From the NCBI GenBank assembly GCA_965224595.1, contig OZ245058.1:806001-870000 (forward strand): a DNA stretch of 64,000 nucleotides. The letters run 5' to 3'. This DNA comes from Aliivibrio_A sp016764915 (GTDB taxonomy: Bacteria > Pseudomonadota > Gammaproteobacteria > Enterobacterales > Vibrionaceae). The translations under genes were made by a program, and so were the position numbers. This document shows, piece by piece, positions 33,965 through 43,151 of this stretch. The stretch's first letter is position 1; the number at the start of each line of letters is the position of its first letter. The notes under the pieces were generated by a model. It did not search any database, had not been told where the DNA came from, and saw nothing but the letters and a program-made list of their open reading frames with translations.

Positions 33965-35731
33965 ATGCGCAGCCATTATTGTGGTCAACTGAACAAGTCC
34001 CTGGCAGGACAAACTGTAGAACTTTGCGGCTGGGTAAACCGTCGTCGTGATTTAGGCGGCCTTATCTTTATTGATATGCGAGATCGTGAAGGTGTTGTTC
34101 AAGTAGTTATCGACCCTGATGTGAAAGAGATCTTCACTGAGGCAAATCAGCTTCGCAACGAATTTTGTATTCGCATTACTGGTGAAGTACGTGCTCGTCC
34201 TGATACGCAAATCAATAAAGATATGGCGACGGGTGAAGTTGAATTGTATGCAACAGGTTTAGAGATTATTAATAAATCAGAGCCTTTGCCCCTCGACTTC
34301 AATCAAACTAACACTGAAGAGCAACGTTTAAAATATCGTTATATTGATCTTCGTCGTCCAGAGATGAGTGATCGCATTAAACTGCGTGCTCGCGCTTCAA
34401 GCTTTGTTCGTCGTTTTTTAGATGAAAATCTATTTTTGGATATTGAAACACCAGTATTGACGAAAGCGACACCAGAAGGTGCGCGTGATTACTTAGTACC
34501 GAGTCGTGTGCACAAAGGAAGCTTTTACGCTCTACCACAGTCACCACAGCTATTTAAACAGTTACTGATGATGTCTGGTTTTGACCGTTACTATCAAATA
34601 GTAAAATGTTTCCGTGATGAAGATTTACGTGCTGACCGTCAGCCTGAATTTACTCAGATAGATATCGAAACTTCATTCATGTCTTCACAACAAGTTCGTG
34701 ACGTAACTGAACGTCTTGTTCACGATATGTGGAAAGAGCTGTTGGACGTTGAATTGGGTCAATTCCCAGTCATGCAATTCTCTGAAGCGATTCGTCGTTT
34801 TGGCTCTGATAAACCCGATCTACGTAACCCATTAGAGTTGGTAGACATTGCCGATTTAGTAAAAGACGTTGAGTTTAAAGTCTTCTCAGGCCCTGCTAAT
34901 GATGAAAAAGGTCGTGTTGCGGTTATCTGTGTACCAGGTGGCGCGAAGCTTTCTCGTAAGCAGATTGATGAGTACGGGAAATTTGTCGGTATTTATGGCG
35001 CTAAAGGCCTAGCATGGATGAAGATTAACGATCGCGAAGCAGGTTTTGCAGGCGTTCAATCTCCAGTGGCTAAATTTTTAAATGAAGATGTTGTTAATGC
35101 TCTGCTTGAGCGTACCAATGCACAAACTGGCGATATTATTTTGTTTGGCGCTGATACTTCTCGTGTGGTTGATGAAGCGATGGGCGCACTGCGTGTCAAG
35201 CTTGGTGATGACCTAGAGTTGACTGATAAGAAAGCTTGGGCGCCACTTTGGGTAATTGATTTCCCAATGTTTGAACAAGATGAAGAGGGTAACTTGCATG
35301 CTATGCACCACCCATTCACATCCCCTCTAGGCTTAACCGCTGAACAATTAGCCGCCAATCCAGCAACAGCGAGTTCTGATGCTTATGATATGGTTATTAA
35401 CGGTTATGAGGTCGGTGGTGGCTCAGTTCGTATTCACAGTACTGAGATGCAAACCACTGTCTTTGGTATTCTGGGTATTGAAGCTAAAGAGCAGCAAGAT
35501 AAGTTTGGATTCTTACTTGAAGCATTGAAATACGGCACACCACCACACGCAGGTTTAGCGTTTGGTTTGGATCGTCTTGCTATGTTGTTGTGCGGCACAG
35601 ATAACATTCGTGACGTGATTGCGTTTCCGAAAACAACGGCAGCCTCATGTCTGTTAACTAATGCGCCTAGCCGAGCTAACCCTGCCTCTTTGGAAGAGCT
35701 TGCGATAGAAGTAACTAAAAAAGCAGAATAG
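33965..35731 (+). CDS. aspS: aspartyl-tRNA synthetase
   Basis: 588 residues when started at 33965, where the protein reads M-R-S-H-Y-C-G-Q-L like its relatives. The frame is open upstream to 33824, but those 47 extra residues look non-coding and are not included. Layout: OB-fold anticodon-binding domain (L-C-G-W-V-N-R-R-R-D), class II motif 2 (F-R-D-E-D-L-R-A-D-R-Q-P-E-F-T-Q-I-D), the bacterial GAD insertion, and motif 3 (G-L-A-F-G-L-D-R-L). It charges tRNA-Asp. Followed by a strong terminator. Confidence 0.97.
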   Translation: MRSHYCGQLNKSLAGQTVELCGWVNRRRDLGGLIFIDMRDREGVVQVVIDPDVKEIFTEANQLRNEFCIRITGEVRARPDTQINKDMATGEVELYATGLEIINKSEPLPLDFNQTNTEEQRLKYRYIDLRRPEMSDRIKLRARASSFVRRFLDENLFLDIETPVLTKATPEGARDYLVPSRVHKGSFYALPQSPQLFKQLLMMSGFDRYYQIVKCFRDEDLRADRQPEFTQIDIETSFMSSQQVRDVTERLVHDMWKELLDVELGQFPVMQFSEAIRRFGSDKPDLRNPLELVDIADLVKDVEFKVFSGPANDEKGRVAVICVPGGAKLSRKQIDEYGKFVGIYGAKGLAWMKINDREAGFAGVQSPVAKFLNEDVVNALLERTNAQTGDIILFGADTSRVVDEAMGALRVKLGDDLELTDKKAWAPLWVIDFPMFEQDEEGNLHAMHHPFTSPLGLTAEQLAANPATASSDAYDMVINGYEVGGGSVRIHSTEMQTTVFGILGIEAKEQQDKFGFLLEALKYGTPPHAGLAFGLDRLAMLLCGTDNIRDVIAFPKTTAASCLLTNAPSRANPASLEELAIEVTKKAE

Positions 35732-35771
35732 AACGTCATTGACTCATTAACTGAGGGAATAGCGTCAAAGG

Positions 35772-35806
35772 AAGCAAAGTGACAATGGTTACTTTGCTTT
35801 TTTTTT
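35772..35806 (+). terminator. terminator of aspS
   Basis: 12-base-pair stem (AAGCAAAGTGAC with GTTACTTTGCTT, one wobble) with an AATG loop and a run of nine Ts. Confidence 0.93.
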
Positions 35807-35852
35807 GCAAATAGAATTACAATTAACACCTTATTAAGCAATATAGGCTCTT

Positions 35853-36374
35853 ATGTCCATTATTCTCGGGATAGATCCCGGCTCACGAATCACAGGTTAT
35901 GGTGTGATCAAACAAAATGGCCGCCAGCTGATTTATTTAGGCAGTGGCTGTATTCGTACCTCGGGAAAAGAGCTACCGGGACGTTTGAAGCAGATATACG
36001 CTGGGGTTAGTGAAATCATTACTCAATTTCAGCCTGATGAGTTTGCGATTGAGCAGGTATTCATGTCTAAAAATGCCGATTCAGCCTTAAAATTAGGCCA
36101 AGCGCGTGGTAGTGCCATCGTGGCAGCAGTTAATGCTGATCTTCCTGTGTATGAGTACGCAGCGCGGTTGATTAAGCAAGCAGTAACGGGGTCCGGGGCG
36201 GCAGATAAAGCTCAAGTTCAACATATGGTAATGAGCATGCTGAAATTACCCGCAAAACCGCAAGCGGACGCTGCAGATGCATTAGGAGCCGCTATTTGTC
36301 ATGCAAACGTAAATAAAACCTTAGTGGCTCTGGCTGGTAAAGCAAGTGGGGCTAAAAAAGGTCGTTACCGTTAA
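35853..36374 (+). CDS. ruvC: Holliday junction resolvase RuvC
   Basis: 173 residues. RNase H-like endonuclease with catalytic acids visible in G-I-D-P-G-S-R-I-T-G-Y-G (Asp7), F-A-I-E-Q-V-F and the C-terminal D-A-A-D-A-L-G-A-A. It cuts Holliday junctions at the end of recombination, working with RuvAB. ruvA starts 84 bases later past a hairpin. Confidence 0.97.
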   Translation: MSIILGIDPGSRITGYGVIKQNGRQLIYLGSGCIRTSGKELPGRLKQIYAGVSEIITQFQPDEFAIEQVFMSKNADSALKLGQARGSAIVAAVNADLPVYEYAARLIKQAVTGSGAADKAQVQHMVMSMLKLPAKPQADAADALGAAICHANVNKTLVALAGKASGAKKGRYR

Positions 36375-36385
36375 TGGTTGGTTAG

Positions 36386-36417
36386 ATAAATTACTGGATA
36401 TCTATCCAGTAATTTAT
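36386..36417 (+). terminator. hairpin between ruvC and ruvA
   Basis: 15-base perfect inverted repeat (arms 36386-36400 and 36403-36417, core TTACTGGATA). There is no long T run, so it may attenuate or protect RNA rather than stop transcription fully. Confidence 0.6.
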
Positions 36418-36458
36418 TACTATTCAGCTCATAGAAAATTAGAGAAAGTGAGTATATT

Positions 36459-37082
36459 GTGATTGGTCGTTTACGTGGGCAGTTAGTAGAAAAACAGCCA
36501 CCTGAAGTGTTGATTGAACTTGGAGGCTTAGGTTACGAAGTTAAAATGCCAATGAGTTGTTTTTATGAGCTGCCAGAAATTGGTCAAGAAGCAATCATCT
36601 ATACTCACTTTGTGGTTCGTGAAGATGCTCAACTGCTGTACGGTTTCAACACTGTAAAAGAGCGTGCACTGTTTCGTGAAGTGATCAAAGCGAATGGAGT
36701 CGGGCCTAAGCTCGGTTTAGCAATTCTTTCTGGTATGACTGCAGCGCAATTTGTAGGTTGTGTTGAGCGTGAAGATGTCTCTACTCTAGTCAAACTTCCG
36801 GGCGTAGGGAAAAAAACGGCGGAACGTTTGGTTGTGGAGATGAAAGACCGATTAAAAGGGTGGGGTGACGGTGATCTATTTACCCCAATGAGCGATGAGT
36901 TCTTAGCTGATAATAAAGAGGCAGCATTAGCAAAACCTGAAAATGCAAAAGATGAAGCGATCAGTGCTTTGGTCTCTTTAGGTTATAAACCGCTGCCTGC
37001 CGCTAAAGTGATATCACAAGTTATAAAACCTGAAATGAGCAGTGAAGATCTGATTCGAGAAGCACTTCGAGCAATGGTTTAA
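36459..37082 (+). CDS. ruvA: Holliday junction branch migration protein RuvA
   Basis: 207 residues with a GTG start. N-terminal OB fold begins I-G-R-L-R-G; tandem helix-hairpin-helix motifs include G-V-G-P-K-L-G-L-A-I-L-S-G and L-P-G-V-G-K-K-T-A-E-R-L; the C-terminal domain that contacts RuvB follows an acidic linker near residue 150. It binds four-way junctions and loads RuvB. ruvB follows 12 bases later. Confidence 0.97.
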   Translation: MIGRLRGQLVEKQPPEVLIELGGLGYEVKMPMSCFYELPEIGQEAIIYTHFVVREDAQLLYGFNTVKERALFREVIKANGVGPKLGLAILSGMTAAQFVGCVEREDVSTLVKLPGVGKKTAERLVVEMKDRLKGWGDGDLFTPMSDEFLADNKEAALAKPENAKDEAISALVSLGYKPLPAAKVISQVIKPEMSSEDLIREALRAMV

Positions 37083-37094
37083 ATTGGAATTGTT

Positions 37095-38099
37095 ATGATT
37101 GAAGCTGATAGATTGATTGCCGTGGATAACCCTACGTTTAAAGAAGAGGATGTTATTGACCGAGCCATTCGCCCCAAAAAATTGTCCGATTATCGAGGAC
37201 AGGACCATGTCCGTGGTCAGATGGAGATCTTTATTAAAGCGGCTCAGATGCGCAATGAACCCCTTGACCATCTGCTGATATTTGGGCCTCCGGGTTTAGG
37301 AAAAACCACACTGGCTTATATTGTCGCCAATGAGATGGGGGTGAATATTCGTACCACTTCAGGCCCAGTATTAGAAAAAGCGGGTGATTTAGCTGCCTTA
37401 TTAACCAATCTTGAAGAGAATGACGTTCTCTTCATTGATGAGATACATCGTCTAAGTCCAGTCGTTGAAGAGATTCTCTATCCAGCAATGGAAGATTATC
37501 AACTGGATATTATGATTGGAGAGGGGCCAGCAGCTCGCTCTATCAAAATTGACTTGCCGCCATTTACTTTGATTGGTGCCACGACAAGAGCAGGGTCGTT
37601 AACGTCTCCACTGCGTGACCGTTTCGGAATTGTACAGAGATTAGAATATTACAACGTAGAAGATCTGCAATTTATCGTAGAGCGTAGTGCAAGATGTTTG
37701 AACTTATCTATGGAGTCAGATGGTGCATTAGAAGTGGCTCGACGTGCCCGTGGTACTCCTCGTATTGCTAATCGTCTGTTAAGGCGTGTTAGAGATTATG
37801 CGGAGGTGAAAGCTAACGGTATAATCTGCCCAGATGTTGCGGATAAAGCGCTTAATATGCTTGATGTTGATAGTAAAGGCTTCGACTATATGGATCGCAA
37901 ATTACTGCTTGCTATCATGGAGAAATTTGCTGGTGGTCCGGTTGGCTTGGATAATTTAGCGGCCGCCATTGGTGAAGAAAAAGACACCATTGAGGATGTG
38001 ATTGAACCTTATTTAATTCAACAAGGTTTTTTACAAAGAACCCCGAGAGGGCGAATTGCCACAGACCATGCTTATCTTCATTTTGGTTTACAGCGTTAA
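37095..38099 (+). CDS. ruvB: Holliday junction branch migration helicase RuvB
   Basis: 334 residues. AAA+ ATPase with Walker A G-P-P-G-L-G-K-T-T-L-A, Walker B F-I-D-E-I-H-R-L, sensor 1 G-A-T-T-R-A-G and a C-terminal winged helix (R-T-P-R-G-R). The N-terminal R-P-K-x-L-x-D-Y-x-G-Q segment is typical. Hexameric rings drive branch migration on RuvA-bound junctions. Terminator directly after. Confidence 0.98.
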   Translation: MIEADRLIAVDNPTFKEEDVIDRAIRPKKLSDYRGQDHVRGQMEIFIKAAQMRNEPLDHLLIFGPPGLGKTTLAYIVANEMGVNIRTTSGPVLEKAGDLAALLTNLEENDVLFIDEIHRLSPVVEEILYPAMEDYQLDIMIGEGPAARSIKIDLPPFTLIGATTRAGSLTSPLRDRFGIVQRLEYYNVEDLQFIVERSARCLNLSMESDGALEVARRARGTPRIANRLLRRVRDYAEVKANGIICPDVADKALNMLDVDSKGFDYMDRKLLLAIMEKFAGGPVGLDNLAAAIGEEKDTIEDVIEPYLIQQGFLQRTPRGRIATDHAYLHFGLQR

Positions 38100-38114
38100 A
38101 TATTTATAAAAATC

Positions 38115-38142
38115 AAGCTGGCCGAAATTATATGGCTGGCTT
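38115..38142 (+). terminator. terminator of ruvB
   Basis: AAGCTGGCC (38115-38123) with GGCTGGCTT (38134-38142), nine base pairs including two wobbles, followed by TTTT. Confidence 0.78.
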
Positions 38143-38235
38143 TTGTTAAAACACTTCAGTAGAATCCCAACCGTTACAACTTTGACCCCGATCACGTAAA
38201 TCCAGCCTGCTTCTTATTCACTTCTCCCTCATAAA

Positions 38236-38249
38236 TTGATCTAGATCAA
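38236..38249. promoter_or_regulatory. FNR binding site 1 upstream of cydA
   Basis: TTGATCTAGATCAA, an exact match to the FNR consensus TTGATnnnnATCAA and fully palindromic. Fits oxygen-dependent control of cytochrome bd. Confidence 0.8.
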
Positions 38250-38285
38250 TTTTTTGTCATTACAGTATATTGTACTTTAGTGGGT

Positions 38286-38299
38286 TTGATTTAAATCAA
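38286..38299. promoter_or_regulatory. FNR binding site 2 upstream of cydA
   Basis: TTGATTTAAATCAA, again an exact and fully palindromic match, centred 50 bases from the first site (about five helical turns). Confidence 0.8.
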
Positions 38300-38522
38300 T
38301 ATCGAATCTCTAATAAAGTGTTTGACCTCAATATATTTGAGCGTAACATTAGCTAAAGCTACATTAGGGCGAGCTTAACAATATTCTAACGTAGCAAGAA
38401 CAATTTAATAACATGAGGAGTTTTCTTCTCGAAATGCAGTATTTTTTCGCACTATAAAGTGCCATTTTTCATGAACTGAAGTATGTGTATCAGACTAATC
38501 TGCTGATACAAAAGGGGTTATC

Positions 38523-40112
38523 ATGCTAACAGACGTTGTTGAGTTATCGCGATTTCAATTCGCACTTACAGCAATGTACCACTTCCTATTTGTCCCATTA
38601 ACCATTGGTATGGCTTTCTTGCTGGCTATCATGGAGTCACTGTATGTGATGACAGATAAAGTCATCTATAAAGACATGACAAAATTTTGGGGGAAATTAT
38701 TCGGTATTAACTTTGCTCTAGGCGTTGCCACTGGACTGACGATGGAGTTCCAATTTGGAACCAATTGGTCTTACTACTCTCACTATGTCGGTGATATTTT
38801 CGGTGCACCGTTAGCCATTGAAGCCTTGGTGGCTTTCTTCTTGGAATCGACCTTTGTCGGATTGTTTTTCTTTGGTTGGGATCGTTTATCTAAGCGTCAG
38901 CACCTTACTGTTACGTGGTTGGTTGCTTTAGGCTCTAGTTTCTCAGCGCTGTGGATACTGATTGCTAATGCGTGGATGCAAAACCCTGTAGGTGCAGAGT
39001 TTAACTACGAAACAATGCGAATGGAGATGGTCAGCTTCAGCGAAGTGATCTTTAACCCGGTCGCACAGGTTAAGTTTGTACATACGGTCGCATCGGGTTA
39101 TACCTGTGGCGCTATGTTTGTACTGGGTATCAGCTCGTATTACTTACTTAAAGGGCGGGATGTCGCATTTGCACGACGCTCTTTTGCTATTGCCGCATCA
39201 TTTGGTATTGCGTCGATCCTGTCGGTTATCGTATTAGGTGATGAGTCGGGTTATGAATTGGGTGATGTTCAAAAAGTGAAGTTAGCCGCAGTAGAAGCGG
39301 AGTGGCACACTGAAGAAGCCCCAGCAGCGTTTACCGTGTTTGGTATTCCGAATCAAGAGACGATGGAAACCGATTACGCTATCAAGATTCCGTATGCGAT
39401 GGGCATTATTGCGACGCGTTCATTCGACAAAAAAGTAACAGGTATTCGCGATCTTAAAGATGAACATGAAGTGCGTATCCGAAATGGCATGGTCGCTTAT
39501 GGTCTGTTAGAAAAACTGAGGGCAGGTGATAAGTCAGAGCAGAACATCGCCGATTTTGATGCAGTTAAACAGGACCTAGGTTACGGCTTGCTGCTGAAGA
39601 AATACACGGATAATGTCGTTGATGCCACTGAAGAGCATATCTTAGCTGCAGTGGATGATTCTATTCCACACGTAGCTCCGCTGTTTTTTAGTTTCCGAAT
39701 TATGGTTGGTTTAGGCTTTTTGATGTTGTTTATTTTTGGCGCTGCGTTTATCCAAACTTGTCGTCAACAAATTGAGAAGAAGCGTTGGTTACTTAAAGCT
39801 TCTCTGTTTGCGATTCCAGCACCGTGGATTGCCATTGAAGCGGGTTGGTTTGTTGCCGAATATGGCCGTCAGCCGTGGGCCGTTGGTGAGATCTTGCCTG
39901 TTAATGTCGCGGTATCTGCATTAACCGCAGGTCAGATATGGGCTTCATTAGGTGTGATTATTGCTTTATACACCGTGTTCTTAATTGCAGAAGCCTACCT
40001 CATGGTTAAGTTTGCTCGTAAAGGGCCAAGCAGTCTTAAAACAGGTCGTTATCATTTTGAGCAACTTAATGACAACAGTGAATCGAAACTTGACCGTCAA
40101 GTTGAAGCGTAG
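38523..40112 (+). CDS. cydA: cytochrome bd ubiquinol oxidase subunit I
   Basis: 529 residues, integral inner-membrane protein with about nine helices. It carries the hemes: the N-terminal R-F-Q-F-A-L-T-A-M-Y-H-F segment holds a heme b595 ligand histidine and the G-R-Q-P-W-A-V-G-E-I-L-P signature is conserved. A long periplasmic Q-loop (about 245-380) indicates the E. coli-like long-loop subfamily. It oxidises ubiquinol and reduces oxygen to water at low oxygen. First gene of cydABX. Confidence 0.97.
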   Translation: MLTDVVELSRFQFALTAMYHFLFVPLTIGMAFLLAIMESLYVMTDKVIYKDMTKFWGKLFGINFALGVATGLTMEFQFGTNWSYYSHYVGDIFGAPLAIEALVAFFLESTFVGLFFFGWDRLSKRQHLTVTWLVALGSSFSALWILIANAWMQNPVGAEFNYETMRMEMVSFSEVIFNPVAQVKFVHTVASGYTCGAMFVLGISSYYLLKGRDVAFARRSFAIAASFGIASILSVIVLGDESGYELGDVQKVKLAAVEAEWHTEEAPAAFTVFGIPNQETMETDYAIKIPYAMGIIATRSFDKKVTGIRDLKDEHEVRIRNGMVAYGLLEKLRAGDKSEQNIADFDAVKQDLGYGLLLKKYTDNVVDATEEHILAAVDDSIPHVAPLFFSFRIMVGLGFLMLFIFGAAFIQTCRQQIEKKRWLLKASLFAIPAPWIAIEAGWFVAEYGRQPWAVGEILPVNVAVSALTAGQIWASLGVIIALYTVFLIAEAYLMVKFARKGPSSLKTGRYHFEQLNDNSESKLDRQVEA

Positions 40113-40126
40113 TAGGAGAGAGTTCC

Positions 40127-41263
40127 ATGTTTGATTATGAAATGTTACGTTTTATCTGGTGGGCACTGATTGGAGTATTACTGATCGGTTTTGCGGTTAC
40201 CGATGGATTTGATATGGGGGTTGGCACGTTAGTTCCAATCATCGGAAAAACAGACTCTGAACGTCGCATTATGATCAACTCGATTGCCCCACATTGGGAT
40301 GGTAATCAAGTCTGGTTAGTCACCGCTGGAGGTGCACTTTTTGCTGCATGGCCACTGGTGTATGCCACCTCTTTTTCAGGTTTCTATTTTGCTATGATCG
40401 TTGCTTTAGCCGCGTTATGGTTTCGTCCAATTGGTTTTGATTACCGTTCAAAAATTGAAGACAAACGTTGGAGAAGTGTTTGGGATGGTGCCATTTTCCT
40501 AGGCAGTTTTGTACCGCCGATAATTTTTGGTGTCGCCTTTGGTAACCTAATGCAAGGTGTACCTTTTGAATTGAATGACCTTATGATGTCGAAATACTAC
40601 GGTAGCTTCTTTGAACTATTGAATCCATTTGCGCTGTTATGCGGTTTGATCAGCCTGTTAATGTTTGTAATGCAAGGTGGTACTTGGTTGCAGATGAAAA
40701 CAACAGATGAATTGTATCAACGTGCAAAAGTAGTAACACAAATCAGTGGTTTATTGGTGGCGGTACTGTTTGTTATGGCTGGTTTTTGGGTCCATTCAAT
40801 GGAGGGTTACATTATTACCTCCCAAATTGTAACGGATGCTGCATCTAACCCACTGACTAAAGAAGTCACAAGGCAAGCTGGCGCATGGTTCCTTAATTAT
40901 GAAAAATATCCGCTTCTGTGGATAGCCCCAATATTAGCGGTGTTGATGCCACTACTGGCTGTTTTGGCAACGCGTTTAAATTGGTCGGGATTTGCCTTTT
41001 TTACGTCCAGCTTAACCAATGCAGGCGTGATACTAACATTTGGCTTTGCACTGTTCCCATTTGTCATGCCATCGAGTCTACATCCGTCACACAGTTTAAC
41101 CATGTGGGATGCAACGTCGAGTGAGTTAACGCTTTCGATAATGACGGCTGTTGCTGCTGTGATGGTGCCGACTATTTTGGCGTACACCACGTGGACTTAC
41201 TATAAAATGTTTGGCCGCTTAGATAGCAAATTTATTGAAGAGAACAAAAACTCTCTCTATTAA
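40127..41263 (+). CDS. cydB: cytochrome bd ubiquinol oxidase subunit II
   Basis: 378 residues, about nine transmembrane helices. N-terminal L-R-F-I-W-W-A-L-I-G-V-L-L and F-A-V-T-D-G-F-D-M-G-V-G match CydB; H-W-D-G-N-Q-V-W-L-V-T-A-G-G is the conserved loop. Structural partner of CydA without its own hemes. 14 bases after cydA behind TAGGAGAG. Confidence 0.97.
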   Translation: MFDYEMLRFIWWALIGVLLIGFAVTDGFDMGVGTLVPIIGKTDSERRIMINSIAPHWDGNQVWLVTAGGALFAAWPLVYATSFSGFYFAMIVALAALWFRPIGFDYRSKIEDKRWRSVWDGAIFLGSFVPPIIFGVAFGNLMQGVPFELNDLMMSKYYGSFFELLNPFALLCGLISLLMFVMQGGTWLQMKTTDELYQRAKVVTQISGLLVAVLFVMAGFWVHSMEGYIITSQIVTDAASNPLTKEVTRQAGAWFLNYEKYPLLWIAPILAVLMPLLAVLATRLNWSGFAFFTSSLTNAGVILTFGFALFPFVMPSSLHPSHSLTMWDATSSELTLSIMTAVAAVMVPTILAYTTWTYYKMFGRLDSKFIEENKNSLY

Positions 41264-41288
41264 CCAATATGGATTTAAGGAGCCAACT

Positions 41289-41396
41289 ATGTGGTATTTC
41301 GCATGGATACTCGGTGTTTTGCTAGCGTGTTCGTTCGCTATTATTAATGCACTCTGGTTAGAACATACTGAAATGATGGACAATGACAGCGAATAA
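41289..41396 (+). CDS. cydX: cytochrome bd accessory subunit CydX
   Basis: A 35-residue single-pass membrane protein: M-W-Y-F-A-W-I-L-G-V-L-L-A at the start, N-A-L-W-L-E in the middle, acidic tail. This is the CydX/YbgT pattern. AAGGAG ribosome-binding site eight bases before the ATG, 26 bases after cydB. CydX stabilises the bd oxidase. Its small size makes it easy to overlook. Confidence 0.95.
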   Translation: MWYFAWILGVLLACSFAIINALWLEHTEMMDNDSE

Positions 41397-41425
41397 TTTT
41401 GCTGATTGTGAGTAGTACTCACCAT

Positions 41426-41470
41426 AAAAAGCAGTTTATTGGACATTATTGTCAGTAAGCTGCTTTTTTT
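41426..41470 (+). terminator. terminator of cydABX
   Basis: AAAAAGCAG (41426-41434) pairs with CTGCTTTTT, followed by further Ts. Separates cydABX from ybgC. Confidence 0.8.
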
Positions 41471-41582
41471 ATATTCAATATGCATTAAATTGATGTGATT
41501 TAACAAACTTTTACCTTATCCTTTCCTTACTATTCACTATATCAGGTATAGTGGTCACAGATTCTTAGTTACTTTTGGTGAT

Positions 41583-42011
41583 ATGTTGGTGGGTCAAAAT
41601 CAAATAGGTCCAATTTTTGAATGGCCGATAACCATTTATTATGAAGATACAGATGCTGGTGGAGTGGTGTATCACTCAAACTATCTGAATTTTTTTGAGC
41701 GAGCTAGAACGGAACTTTTGCGTTCGATTGGGGTCTCTCAACAAGCGTTGTTAAAACAAAATCTAGGGTTTGTCGTTAGGCATGTAGATATTGACTATCT
41801 GGTGGGTGCCAAGTTAGATCAGCAGTTAACGGTAAGAACATTTTTAACGGAAACACGCAAGGTTTCAATTACATTTTGTCAGGAGTTAGTCAATTCTGAG
41901 AATGTTCTATTGTGTAAAGCTGCTGTTAAGGTAGCCTGTATTGATGTTATTAAAATGAAACCCCAAGCAATTCCAAATGAAATCATGTCGGAGATGACCA
42001 GTGACAGGTGA
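41583..42011 (+). CDS. ybgC: tol-pal system-associated acyl-CoA thioesterase
   Basis: 142 residues, hotdog fold 4HBT family. Catalytic Asp lies in Y-E-D-T-D-A-G-G-V-V-Y-H-S-N-Y-L-N-F-F-E-R-A-R. Hydrolyses acyl-CoA thioesters and is thought to link phospholipid metabolism to Tol-Pal. First gene of the operon; its last bases overlap tolQ by 11. The ybgE gene found between cydX and ybgC in E. coli is absent. Confidence 0.95.
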   Translation: MLVGQNQIGPIFEWPITIYYEDTDAGGVVYHSNYLNFFERARTELLRSIGVSQQALLKQNLGFVVRHVDIDYLVGAKLDQQLTVRTFLTETRKVSITFCQELVNSENVLLCKAAVKVACIDVIKMKPQAIPNEIMSEMTSDR

Positions 42012-42684
42012 ATTATCAATTCTCGATCTTTTTTTACAAGCGAGTTTATTAGTAAAGATCGTGATGCTTATCCTTTTAGGGATGTCTATTGTATCTTGGG
42101 CAATGATCTTGAAACGATCAAAAGTATTGGCACAAGCTGCTGAATGTACAGAGCGCTTCGAAGATAAGTTTTGGTCTGGAATCGATCTATCGAAATTGTA
42201 TAAAGAAGTGAGCGCACGTAAAGAGACGATTACAGGGTCAGAACAAATTTTTTACGCTGGTTTTAATGAATTTGCACGCTTAAGAAGAGTAAACAGTTCA
42301 TCTTCAGAAGCCGTCATGGACGGTACCGATCGAGCAATGCGGGTAGCGGTTTCAAGAGCGGTTGATGAGCTAGAAACTAATCTTCCTTTTCTCGCCACAG
42401 TTGGTTCAATTAGCCCGTATATTGGACTTTTTGGAACGGTTTGGGGAATCATGCATGCGTTCATCGCGTTAGGTGCGGTAAAACAAGCAACGCTTGCCAT
42501 GGTTGCTCCAGGTATCGCAGAGGCACTGGTTGCTACTGCAATGGGACTGTTTGCTGCCATTCCCGCGGTTATCGCGTATAACCAACTTAGTACAAAAGTG
42601 TCAAAGCTTGAACACAATTACGCGATGTTTATGGATGAATTCTCTAGTATTTTGCATCGTCAGGCGATGTCTGCGAAGGAATAA
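42001..42684 (+). CDS. tolQ: Tol-Pal system protein TolQ
   Basis: 227 residues with a GTG start overlapping ybgC. MotA/TolQ/ExbB proton channel protein with three membrane helices: about 12-37, 138-160 and 172-195. Conserved V-G-S-I-S-P-Y-I-G-L-F-G-T-V-W-G-I-M-H-A-F and A-P-G-I-A-E-A-L-V-A-T-A. With TolR it uses the proton motive force to energise TolA during outer-membrane constriction at division. Confidence 0.97.
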   Translation: MTGELSILDLFLQASLLVKIVMLILLGMSIVSWAMILKRSKVLAQAAECTERFEDKFWSGIDLSKLYKEVSARKETITGSEQIFYAGFNEFARLRRVNSSSSEAVMDGTDRAMRVAVSRAVDELETNLPFLATVGSISPYIGLFGTVWGIMHAFIALGAVKQATLAMVAPGIAEALVATAMGLFAAIPAVIAYNQLSTKVSKLEHNYAMFMDEFSSILHRQAMSAKE

Positions 42685-42686
42685 TC

Positions 42687-43133
42687 ATGGCAGGCTATCA
42701 ACCTAAAAAAAGAAAGTTAACCGCTGAAATCAATGTAGTGCCATATATTGATGTTATGTTAGTGCTACTGATCATTTTTATGGTGACTTCCCCATTTGTG
42801 ACACAAGGGGTGGATGTAGAGCTTCCGGATATGACGAACGCAAAATCTGCGATTGAATTAGCCGATGGAAACACCGAAGCGAGCTTTATTATCATAGAAG
42901 TTGATCAACAAGGGATATTAGGATTAAGTGTTAACAACGAAGAGATGACTCGTGGTTTAAGCATGACTGCTCTGATTGTTAGCGTTAAAGCTGAGTTGCA
43001 AATTAACCCAACCTCTCCCGTTGCCATTGGTGGTGATGCGAGGACACCTTACGCAGATATTGTGTTAGTGCTTGATGAAATGAGTAAAGCGGGAATCACA
43101 AAGATTGGTTTGTTGACCGATTTAAAGGAATAG
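42687..43133 (+). CDS. tolR: Tol-Pal system protein TolR
   Basis: 148 residues. ExbD/TolR family: a single N-terminal membrane helix with the essential Asp in P-Y-I-D-V-M-L-V-L-L-I-I-F-M-V-T, then a periplasmic domain ending D-E-M-S-K-A-G-I-T-K-I-G-L. Starts two bases after tolQ. Confidence 0.97.
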   Translation: MAGYQPKKRKLTAEINVVPYIDVMLVLLIIFMVTSPFVTQGVDVELPDMTNAKSAIELADGNTEASFIIIEVDQQGILGLSVNNEEMTRGLSMTALIVSVKAELQINPTSPVAIGGDARTPYADIVLVLDEMSKAGITKIGLLTDLKE

Positions 43134-43151
43134 TAAAGCGATAAGCAGTCG

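Larger units (their letters stand above)
38143..38522. other. upstream region of cydA
   Basis: About 380 bases between the ruvB terminator and cydA with no gene. It carries two perfect FNR-type palindromes (listed separately), A/T runs, and a long leader of about 220 bases after the second palindrome. No open frame in it looks coding. Confidence 0.6.
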
